From Protostelium mycophagum (lineage: Eukaryota; Evosea; Variosea; Protosteliida; Protosteliaceae): a DNA stretch of 41,869 nucleotides. Position 1 is the first letter of the stretch, and the number at the start of each line of letters is the position of its first letter. The DNA lies in the NCBI GenBank assembly GCA_002081555.1, contig KV921080.1, positions 1 to 41,869 on the forward strand. Reading direction: 5' to 3'. Made by a program: the position numbers and the translations under genes. Below, one piece after another: positions 21,372-31,105 of this stretch. The notes beneath the pieces were generated by a model that saw nothing but the letters and a program-made list of their open reading frames with translations, was not told the DNA's origin and made no database searches.

Positions 21372-23162
21372 ATGATACTGCTCGACAACAACAACGACAA
21401 CCACGTCGGTATAGACATACACAATCTGAGCCTCTCCTTCGGCAAGAAAGTGCTATTTGACGACCTGGACTTTTCACTCGCTCCAGGAGACAAAGTCACG
21501 ATAGTTGGAGAGAATGGCTGTGGAAAGACGACTTTCCTCCGACTTTTGGTGTGGAGGGATCAGACCTACTCAGCCAGCAACTTTGTAGTAGGAGGACAAA
21601 TTGGATATTTGCCACAACATTTCGAAGAGATTGACGGCGAGACACCATCATTTCTCGTACTACTGCATTCGGTCGGTGATGAGTACATCACTGAATTTCT
21701 TGAACAATCCCCATTTCGATTCTTTTCGGAGGAATGGAATCAAGAGTTGAACACCTTAGGTGAGTCATCACCTCCAAGATCGTGAACTGATTGGTCCAGG
21801 AGGTTATGAGATCTTTCAACAATGCAATCTCATTGGACTCACAATGGAGCTTCTCAAGAAATCCTTCAGACTTTTGAGCGGAGGCGAGAAGACAAAGATC
21901 ATGCTTGTCGCTCTGAGTGCTAAAGAGACCAATATTATCTTATTGGATGAACCTACAAACCACCTCGATACGAAGGGAGTGGAATGGCTTCAGAAGTTTC
22001 TGAAGAATTATACGGGAGGAGTGATCATGGTCACACACGACAGGAGCCTCATCAATGCTGTTTCAAATCGTATCTCAGAGTTATCGCCCCATACAAAGAG
22101 ATTCGTGCACTTTAGAGGTAACTTATCCTCCAAATCACTCTTCTGATATCAAACCAAGGTGGCTATCAACATTACTTGGAAGAGGAAGAGGCAAGACGCC
22201 ACAGATTGATTCAAGAGCGCCAACACCAAGACAAAGAGCTCCGAACGTTGAAACAAAAGGCCAGAGAACATGAAGGAAAAAAAATCATCGGAAGGATTGT
22301 CAAGGGTAAGAGCACCAACATCTTCTCATCAGCTCACAACTACAGATGCGTACACCGACAGAAATAAGTTGGGCTACAATCACAGAGAACAGAGGGCACA
22401 GAACGGGCAGTCCAAGGCTCACAACCAATTCACCAGCAGGATTGACAATTTGACGAATAATCTTGTGGATGTAATCTCGGAGAGGTCACGGATCTCCTTT
22501 GATTTCACTGATAACGAGGCAACGAACTCGAGTACACTATCTCTCTGTGTGTCTAATGTCTCAAAATCCTTCGACAATTTGCTCTTTCAGGGAGTGTCTT
22601 TTACTCTCCAGAAGAGGGACAGACTCGTCATCAGAGGTGTGTTCAAGTCATCATCTTTATTACTAAGGCGTGTTCAGGTGCAAATGGTTGTGGAAAGAGC
22701 ACCCTACTGCGAATCATCATGAATCGCCTTCCTGCCAATGAAGGCCTGATTGATGTGAACACAACCAACATCGGGTACCTTGACCAAGAACAAGAAGAAT
22801 TGCCGCTGGAACTATCCCCAGTTCAGTTGCTCCAGAATGATGAACGAATACGGGCCACACAGGAGAGCGCCATCCGGTGTCTGACGCATTTTGGACTTCG
22901 CTCTTACCACGACCTCCGGTCCCCTCTTCAATTCCTAAGTGTTGGATGCCGAAGAAAAGTCCAGCTCGCCCAGATCATCATGAGAAAGTGCCCCGTCATC
23001 TTGTTGGATGAGCCCACAAATCACATCGACTTTCACAGTCTTGAGACCATTGAGGATACTTTGCTCACCTTTCCCGGAATCATCATTGCTGCCACCCACG
23101 ACCGCTACTTCATGGACAAGATGGCCACTCAAGTGATAGATCTTGGTGATTACCAAAATTGA
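21372..23162 (+). CDS. ABC-F family ATPase with two nucleotide-binding domains, bacterial-like
   Basis: Soluble tandem ABC ATPase of the ABC-F class, whose members act on ribosomes rather than in membranes. Five exons splice in phase: 21372-21759, 21800-22117, 22159-22305, 22346-22636 and 22678-23162; 542 residues. NBD1: Walker A GENGCGKT, signature LSGGEK, Walker B IILLDEPTNHLD, switch MVTHDRS. A charged linker (HYLEEEEARRHRLIQERQ, KELRTLKQKAREHEG) is the position of the ABC-F P-site tRNA interaction motif. NBD2: Walker A GANGCGKST, signature degenerate (LSVGC), Walker B VILLDEPTNHID, switch AATHDRY. It lacks the long N-terminal extension of eukaryotic ABCF1-3, and the ISELSPHTKRFVHFRGGY stretch resembles bacterial members to my eye, so ancient horizontal transfer followed by intron gain is possible. 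Confidence 0.92.
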
Positions 23163-23459
23163 AATCTACAACATCCTATGTAAATTTGTATAGAGAGGTC
23201 CGATCCGTGTGAAATAAAATGTCAGAAAAGTTTTTTCTTGAAGTTTGAAAAACGTGAGGAAGCTGAAGCAAATGTTGAGTACAAGAAAGAAATTTAAATA
23301 GGTGGTATGATCCATCGAAGAATTACTAGGTAATAACTCTTATCGGCGGTGAATAGACTATCTGTCGCCTCTGGCATTCGTCCTTACCGAAGTGGAAAAA
23401 ATGCAATGCTGGACAATTTTATATGTTTATTTTATTATACAGACATCATACAACAAATA
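23163..23459. other. Convergent interval between ABC-F and OPT genes
   Basis: Holds the ABC-F AATAAA at 23213-23218 (about 50 nt after its stop) and, for the OPT gene on the minus strand, AATAAA at 23436-23431 (23 nt after its stop). No gene seen. Confidence 0.6.
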
Positions 23460-26291
23460 TTAGTTGCCATAGTAGTTGGCAGTATCGAGAGGGCATATAT
23501 CTACATCTGGAGTGTTTCCCCACCATTCCGGCATGGAGATGTTGTTGTTTGTCAAGGCAAAGAAGATGACCAAGCCACAAATAGCAACACCAGAATCCAT
23601 AGCCGCAGAGAGCACAAAAGAGTACTTGCTCCACCATCCGAAGTGTCTTCTCTTGACGACATAATTCATGATGAAACCTGTTTGTACTTAGAATATAACG
23701 GATTAAGGAAAACAATTACCGATGAGGAACCACATAGTGTAACTGCCGGCAGGGGCAGGGGGTGTCATAGCCGTGGCGGTTAAGACGATTGGAATATGTA
23801 CATATCTCAGCCAGCTGTCAGGATACCTAGGAAACGTCAACATATTCCCGCAAACTTGTTCTCTTACTTCTTCTGGAGCGCCCAGAAGGGGATTGGAAGA
23901 AAAGCTCCAATCAAAAAGCACCAGAGAATTGGTGAATAAATAGCACCCTGTCCGAACATTCTGACGGGACCAAGAAGACCCCAGATGACGGAGGCAGAGA
24001 AGAAGGTGTTTGTGTTGTTACACATCCAACTACAACGTGTCAGAGGACGTGACGACCAGTGTATACTCACAGAGGATCAGTGGTACAGATACCTGGCCTA
24101 TTTCCAAGCAAGACATAAGCTGTAGCCATGTTGATTATACCAGCGATAATAGTTGACGCAACCTCCAAGATTTCAGAAACGAATTTCCAAAATTGATATT
24201 TACTTGGGTCAAGAACATAACTCGGGGAGGGATCTTCATATAATGCCCCAGTTTAAGATCTGAAACCAACAAAAGTCCTTGGTACTGAGCCATGTAACTG
24301 TAGGACTTGAAAGTTGTCACAGCAATGGGCTTTCCGGGCATCATAAGACCTGCCACAAACTCCGTGATAACGTTGAGACCAATTGACTGATTGGATACGG
24401 CCTGTCACACGTCAGATTCACGTACATCATGTCATATTTCACTTTACCTGCACAATCCCTGTGGGGATGAAGAACACTGCGGGAATAATAATGGCCACAA
24501 ACATGTAATACCAGTCCATTGCACCACTAAGATGGCACGCAATGCAAGCAAAGATGAAAGATCCGAAGAAAACTATGCTGTACCACCATTCAGGAGCCTC
24601 TGCAGCGAATCAGTAACCATCCTTCAAGAGAACAACCCAGACTTACCAGGATAAACCGACATCAACTTGGCATGGATATCGCCTTGTGTGTCTCCCAGAG
24701 TGGTTCTGACTTGTTTCACAATGTTTGGACCTTCGTGGAGAATTGTGTACACCAAAACGGCAGAAAGAGCGGCAAAACCAACACCGTAGTTCAAGGCAAA
24801 GAAGGAAGACATTCTGATGGGGCCGTACTGGTCATAAGCAGTTTGGTTGAGTGTCAGGTCGGGGTTCAAGAACATGTTAATGTCGAGACGCTGTAATTAG
24901 TCAGTGAAACAGCAAAACAGTCAATGGCTTACCGAGCCGTCAGTGAGGAAGAGATGCATGGTATTAATGGGAAACATCTATACGTGTCAGGGACATGTCA
25001 AATGTAAAACGAGGATGTTACCTTGGAGTCCCAAGTGTTGGTGTAATAGACGATGGGCGTGATGAACCACACAATTATGACGAATCCGACCAACATGTTA
25101 CTGAGCCGGTCAGCATGGAGAATTATTAATTGTAAAAACTCACGCTAAGGCCCACCATGGCACAATAATAGGTGACATAAGATATCCGGTAATGGCAGAC
25201 CAGTCAAACATGAGCGAACCAACTCCCAAGCCGTAAGTTCCAGTAATCTATGTAGTGTGAGTGATCTCCTAAGGGATGTCATATAATGATCTGTTACCTG
25301 GGAGAGCAGGACGTTATTAGGTGCGATGGCACAGATGAATCCAAAGGCTGTCAGCGCTGGGAAAATGAAACCTGGCATCCAGTACCAAGCGAAGGAACCG
25401 GCAAATGCAATCAGGAAGAATTTGAGCCTTGGTGTCATGATCTTATTTTTGGCACCCTCCTGGCTGTGAAGAGCTCTGAAGAGAGCTGCATTAACCAGAT
25501 TAGCTGGCCAAATCATGGCTGCGGGCCAAACTAAGAAGCGACGGGTGATTCCGGCCATGCCAAAACCTAGAAGCTGAGAGGTGATCACAAGAATCATCGC
25601 CCAAATGAGAGGAGTGTCCGAACCATAAAATACCTGGAAATATTAGACGGGACGTCATGATGAGATCGCACCTTCTTGATGGCATAGACATCGACGATAT
25701 ATGCGGATTGATAAGAAGTATTCGCCATGGTGGTGATGATAACATGCTCCTTGATGGTGAACTCTCCTGGGTTGAAAGTCCATCTCTTTCCAAAAGTGGT
25801 GAACTCTCTTCTGGACACGAATCTACAACGGTCAGTATTGATCGATACCACGGGAGGACTACTCACTTTGCCCACAACTTTCCCAAGGGGTATGACAGCA
25901 ACTGCGCGACAAGTCCTGACACGATGACCGGATTAGTTCTGTAGTAGAAGAACATGTTGATGAAGGAGAGTGCCACCGTGAAAAGAAGTCCGATGCAGAT
26001 AGACCTGACGGTTAAGACGGGAGTCTCGGGGTCGTCGGTGTTGGGCACTACGGCTGCGACGTTGGCGTAGGGAGATTGTTCGTTCTCTGTGGATACCTCT
26101 GGTTTTACCATAACGCCGGACTCATCTTCCGTGTCTCCCGCATAAACAGGGATCTGTTGTTTGGGTGTCTAAGTGAAAATCAGCAAGTGCACATTGATGT
26201 GATTGTCCATCACCTCATTGGTGACATCGGCGTACTCAACAGCGGTGAAGCTAGGTTCTATGGAGGTTCCGTGTGTCTTGTCTAGCACCAT
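23460..26291 (-). CDS. OPT-family oligopeptide transporter
   Basis: Proton-coupled importer of small peptides (OPT superfamily, PT clade), multi-spanning, in the plasma membrane or a digestive vacuole. The N-terminus is hydrophilic (exon 26291-26214, then TPKQQIPVYAGDTEDES), followed by the usual DDPETPVLTVRS entry into TM1. Clear family motifs: SLINMFFYYR-like TM (SFINMFFYYRTNPV), FNPGEFTIKEHVIITTMAN, GFICAIAPNN, GTYGLGVGSLMFDW, LKLGHYMKIPPRVMF (the PT-clade KIPPR motif), APAGSYTMWFLIG, NYVVKRRHFGWWSKY and the closing WWG...CPLD. More than ten exons; several end at CTACAACG on the plus strand (24030, 25823), that is CGTTGTAG acceptors. Length roughly 750-780 residues, as expected. It fits uptake of peptides in an organism with secreted hydrolases. 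Confidence 0.93.
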
Positions 26292-26922
26292 GGTAAGCGC
26301 AGAGATTATATAATTATGAGTCAATGCGTCCAGCGAATCCGTTGCCCATCAATCGGAATTTTTCTTCGGGCAGATGGATCACGTCGTGTGGATTTTGTTG
26401 AAGAAGGTTTACTTCAAGCTCAATTTTTCCTAAAATCCGCGAATACCACGCGGTAACAACCGCAAAGTACCGGTAATGGCGTAAAGATTCTGCAGATGGC
26501 AGGACGTCATTCCGGTATTTGCGCTGGTCTTTTAAGACCAGAATTATTCCGGAAGGAACGGAATCGCATAATAAACTTTGGACTTCGACGACGAACTTCG
26601 GGGGAGTGCAAATAATCGTCAAGGTCTCGGTTATAACCGTACTTGTCGGAAGAATAATGTGGAGTCTTAGGGCTGGGAAATAATAATCATGTTCTGCTGA
26701 GCCGGAACAATAAAATTCCTCATGCTGACCTATTCGTTGACTGATTGCATCAGCATTTCAGAGGGTTTCCTCAGGAACCTCATTGGCTTGATTTCTGCTG
26801 AAATGATGCATGAGTGATACCAGTTCTGCATCATTATCTCATGATTTTTGCCGTATGATGTTTCATTCGGTGGACGAGAGTCCAACTTTTTCATGAACGA
26901 TTAAGAGACACTATCCTTTTTA
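26292..26922. other. OPT upstream region; no supported gene
   Basis: This interval serves as OPT promoter and as the region downstream of the coiled-coil gene. A 102-codon frame on the minus strand (26622-26314) has no recognisable family and no splice partners, so I do not call it. A short hairpin (8-bp arms 26524-26531 and 26534-26541) is present. Confidence 0.55.
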
Positions 26923-26924
26923 TT
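26919..26924 (-). terminator. Poly(A) signal AATAAA overlapping stop codon of coiled-coil gene
   Basis: Minus strand reads TAATAAA at the stop (26925-26923), so the hexamer starts within the stop codon. Confidence 0.5.
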
Positions 26925-29900
26925 ATACGATGGAACAGCAACAGCATCCTCTCTTCTTTGGAACGGCGGGTCTGCCTCCGATCAGTGGTGTCCCTTCGTT
27001 GCTACTTGAGCCGTAGGACGGAAACTCTTCTCTTCCACTGTTGATGGGGGTTGTCGTCACATTAGCAGAGTTCTTCAGATTTCTATTGGAGTCCAGCTTC
27101 TGCATAAATCAGTGAATTCCTCGGGAATTGGCGTTGTACATTTGGCGGGAAAAAATCATTTTGATATTTAAACGACAGACTCGTCACATCATCACATCAA
27201 CGTGTTCACATGTGATGATGAAACATTCATTACCTGTTGCAATCTGACCTTGTCATCTTCAATCATCTTGTTCTCTTGCTTCAATAATGTGATGAGCGAC
27301 AACCTCTCAATGTCCCTCTTCTTCAGTGTTTCAATATCTTGCTCGAGCGTAACCAAAAGGTCCTCTAATGCCGCCGGGTCGTTCTTCTTACCGACTAATC
27401 CTGAACATTTCAGTGAAAGTTCCGGGAAATTTATTGGAGAATTCAGAGAAGAATAGGTGAAAATCCGATGAAATTTCACCCGCGTTGGGTGGTTTGTAGT
27501 CTGCATGTTGTGTTCTAAAACTTCTATCTGAACTTTTCATTGACTTTCTGTCATCCTGGAAATTTCAGCAACAACCCCCAGAAATTCCGAAGAAATCTCC
27601 GTGAAATTTCGTACATTGACTTCCTCGAATTGTTTACGTAACTGTCTGTACTCCTCTTGTATGGCTTTGATTTGCCCTCCGTTCTCTTGCAGATTTTTTA
27701 TCTCTCTCTCCATGTCACTTATTCTTTGCTGCAAAATTGAGTCGATTTCTATGATGACGTCATCGTTGTAGAGTGATCGAATTCTCATCGCGTTGTAGAC
27801 GCCCGGAAATCCTGCACTCAGAATAAAAAATCCATTTTGTACCTGTAAAAATGCATTTTCGTCTTTCAATTGTTTGATCTGGTTGCTGTCAATGCGAACA
27901 CTTGACCTCGGGTCACCCTTCTCCAAAGCTTTGATCTTCTCTTTCATAATCTTGTTCTCTTGCTCAATGGCCATGACATGCTGATGACGTCAGATGACGT
28001 CATCAAGAGGAAAGACGGAATTTTTCCGCGAGATTTCGGTGAAATTTCGCTCACGCTTTCGCCCCTTGGGGATGCATAAGGTGATCTGACAGGAGACGCG
28101 ACCTCATTGTAGTTGCCATAGCTGTTCTCGTTGTAGTTTGACAGTCCGAGTTGCGGTGATCTGCCGCTGCTGGGTGTAGATTGAAGTAACTGTCAAGTTT
28201 ATTTTTGAAATTTGAAAGAGCGGTCTTGGCGCGAAACACCCTCGGTCTCAGATCCACAGAAACAAAGTCTAAAAATACCTGCGGGACAGTTGTAGATACA
28301 CTGCCACGTGGTGTCTTTAAAAGGGCGAGTTGATTTTCCAACAGCTCGATCTGTGTCTCTAAGCCGTTAACGCCCTCAAAAGGATTTTTGTTCCCTTTTG
28401 AAATCTGAAGCTTCAACTCTGTGTTCATGGAACGTAACTCCCCCAGCTCGTGCTCCTGTCTACAACTCGATCAGAAATTTCTCGGAAAATTTCGGCGAGA
28501 TTGATCTGAAATTTCGTTCCGCGAAAAAATAAATCCACAAAAATAAAATCGATAAATAAATAAATCGGTGTAGATGGTCAGAATTCTCAATTTTGGCGAG
28601 AAATATAAATCCACAAAAATAAAATCAATAATAAACAAATCGGTGTAAACGGTCGGAAATCTCAATTTTGGCGGGAAATATAAATTCTGCGAAAATAAAA
28701 TAAACACATCAAAAGATTCTTGACTTACTCCTCTATGTTATTGCGGAGTTCGTTTGTGTTCTCTTGTGCCTGCTTTAAGAGTGCCCTGTCCTCTTGCTGT
28801 TCTCTCAGCAATTGTCGGACTCTGGCACCGAGGTCTTCTCGTTCTGTAAGCCTTTCCAAAAGCTCGGCGTTCTCGCGCTCAAGTTTGTCGTGCCTGTCAC
28901 GCAACTGTCACGTGTCAGTCTGACACGTGGGTAGATCGGAAATTTCGGGGAAATTTTGAAGAAGATCTCAGTCATCTACAACGATGTTTACCTGTTGGGT
29001 GTGCTCTCAATAGAACTCGTGCGTTTGTGTTGACGAGAGCTGTTCGGTGTATTCGCTAAGTCGTTCTGTACAATTCAGACTTTGAGACGCATGACGTCAT
29101 CTTGATTTAACAGAAAACTCGTATTTTTTTTGAAACTTTGCAGTGTCTTCAACTTTCTTTATTTGATCTCCCTGTCCATTAGGATATCACAACAAAATCT
29201 ATTTTAAAATTATATGACATCTCAATAAAATATGATATCATACCTCGCTCTTACTCTCATGCAGTTCACTCTTCTCCATCAGACTTCCTGCGAGATTTCA
29301 CTAAAAATTCACGGAAATATCATAGAAATCTGACAGAAAACTCCGATTACGTACGGTTCAGAGTGTCTTTTTCTTCCCGCAGCTTGATGTTCGTCCGAAT
29401 CGCTTGGTTTTCTTTTTTGCGGAGATCTTCCATCTCTATCTTCAAAGATTCCAACTATGACATCTCATTTGTCGTGACAGTTTGTCGTATTTTGTCTATG
29501 TGTAGAGGCTGATGTCTTGAAGTCGTTCAAGTGCAAATGAAATTCGTTTATTTAATTTGCGGCAGAGCCGCGTCATCTTTCCATGTCATAACGACATCTT
29601 CCATATCGTAACGACATATCGCCACGTCATACCTCCTCGAATCGTTCAAGTGCAAATGAAATTCGTTTATTTAATTTGCGGCAGAGCCGCGTCTCCCCAT
29701 GTCATAACGACATCTCCATATCGTAACGACATATCGCCACGTCATACCTCCTCGTATAGTTGTTTGTTGACCTCTTTTAACTTCTCGCCCTGGTTGACCC
29801 TTTTCTTATACTCTTTAACTGTCTCCTGCTCTTTGTTGAGAGTCTCAACGAGCGCGAAATTCCTCTCATTAGTTTCGTGGAGATCCAATTTGAGTGTGGA

Positions 29901-30994
29901 ATTCATCTGAAATTTCGTGGGTTTTTCGAGTTTTCTGATGAGATTTATTTTGGAAGAAAAATGATTTCAGGATGATTTTTGGCTTGCATCAAACTGAGAT
30001 GTTGGTATTAAAAATAATTATAGAAGTAAGGTATAACATTGTGGGCTGTCGGTACGTCTAAATATCTGTGGAAATTTCGTTGAAATTTCGAGTGGAATTT
30101 TTTTGAAATCTTTTTACCTTTTTGAGAGAAGTGACTTCCTCTTTCAGACCATCAACTTCTTCTGTCAACTGTGACCCGATCAACACTGTCGACGTCGACA
30201 CATCGTGTACATCAAATGCATGACATGTGATGATCTCACCGCTGCGCTGAGGCCGATTAACCTCTTCGTGGAAGCATTACGAGAGGGAGTTGATACGTAA
30301 TTTGAAAACCTCTTGCGGAAATCATCCAAAGACACCTGTTTTGCCATTAAAATCACCATGAAGATTAGAACATGCAATTGGATGGAATGTGTCATCTTTT
30401 GATTGTCTCATGATTTGCATTGTGGCAGCCCACATCGAACAAAAAAGATGCAGAGATTGTGCGGATGTCATCAAAATGGTGCTGGCAACATCCGAATGAG
30501 TGCCATCGCCATTTTGACTTCATAGCAGCAGAAGGATTTCAACATGCAGCATGATTACGTCGTCTACTCACTCTCTTATTGAAAGTCTGTGGCTCTTCCT
30601 TATGAAGGTCTAAATCAGGTTGAAAAATGGGAATCTCTGAGGATAGTAGAGGTGCAAATCCTTCGGCGAATTCTTCGAAATCAATGTACCCTATCAATCA
30701 TTCACAACACTCAACATTTTTTGAAGATGTTCACCCTTTCCATGCCTATCTAAAGTATTAAAGAGTTCCTCTAATTGGTCTTCGCTCATAGACTGTCCTC
30801 CACTGACTCTCTCGACAGTCGATTTCAATTCCCTGCGATCGATCTTTCCATTGCCGTCTTCGTCGCATTCTTTGAATAGGTCCTCCATCCATTTCACCTG
30901 CTCATCAGTGAGAGCACCCTACATTTTCGTCATTTTAATGTCGGGTCATCTCGAAAGAGGCAGAGCAGAGTGCTTGTTAAACAATTACCATCAT
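26923..30994 (-). CDS. EF-hand pair plus long coiled coil with C-terminal cysteine cluster (CCCCSIV)
   Basis: The start exon is probably only ATG ATG (30994-30989), spliced to 30918. Two canonical EF-hand loops follow: DEDGNGKIDRRE and DRHGKGYIDFEE, the second split by an intron after GKG, so calcium binding is expected. A long heptad-rich coiled coil comes next in many short exons: LTEEVDGLKEEVTSLKK, LHETNERNFALVETLNKEQE, LRDRHDKLERENAELLERL, GLETQIELLENQLALLK, DMEREIKNLQENGGQ, EDLLVTLEQDIETLKKRD. A Ser/Pro-rich stretch (SPVRSPYASPRGES) interrupts it. The end is KKRGCCCCSIV, a CaaX-like box with three more cysteines and basic residues, so a lipidated membrane anchor is likely. The plan resembles the EF-hand/coiled-coil part of RASEF and CRACR2A, but no GTPase domain is seen. 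Coiled-coil exon edges are approximate. Confidence 0.78.
28527..28706. repeat. Intronic 76-bp tandem repeat, about 2.3 copies
   Basis: AT-rich units start at about 28533, 28609 and 28685, each with an ATCCACAAAAATAAAAT-like segment and a CTCAATTTTGGCG segment. It lies in an intron of the EF-hand/coiled-coil gene. Confidence 0.8.
29523..29754. repeat. Intronic 119-bp tandem duplication containing a splice donor
   Basis: Copy 1 is 29523-29641 and copy 2 is 29642-29754, nearly identical apart from a few small length differences. On the minus strand both copies carry CGAGGAG followed by GTATGACGTGG, so the true donor (GT at 29747-29746) has a duplicate deep in the intron (29632-29631). Each copy also has a GCGGC/GCCGC hairpin. 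Confidence 0.85.
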
Positions 30995-31105
30995 GCAAGC
31001 TCTTGTGTGCTGCCGAAGAATCGGATGAGGGAACCGAAAAAAAACAGGATTTAGACACTACAACACGGAAAATCTAGCACATCATTTTATTTTCCTGAGC
31101 ATCTG
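30995..31105. promoter_or_regulatory. Divergent promoter interval, coiled-coil gene / SPT3-like gene
   Basis: 111 bp between proposed start codons of two divergent genes. Inferred from arrangement; no core element recognised. Confidence 0.4.

Noticed and set aside
23446-26285. Plus-strand frames of 60-95 codons opposite the OPT gene
   Set aside because: Antisense to a clear multi-exon transporter; none has a family resemblance.
26524-26541. 8-bp hairpin as a possible terminator or operator
   Set aside because: Single short palindrome without context in a eukaryotic promoter region; chance occurrence is likely.
26314-26622. 102-codon minus-strand frame upstream of the OPT gene
   Set aside because: No recognisable family, no adjoining exons, and it sits where the OPT promoter must be.
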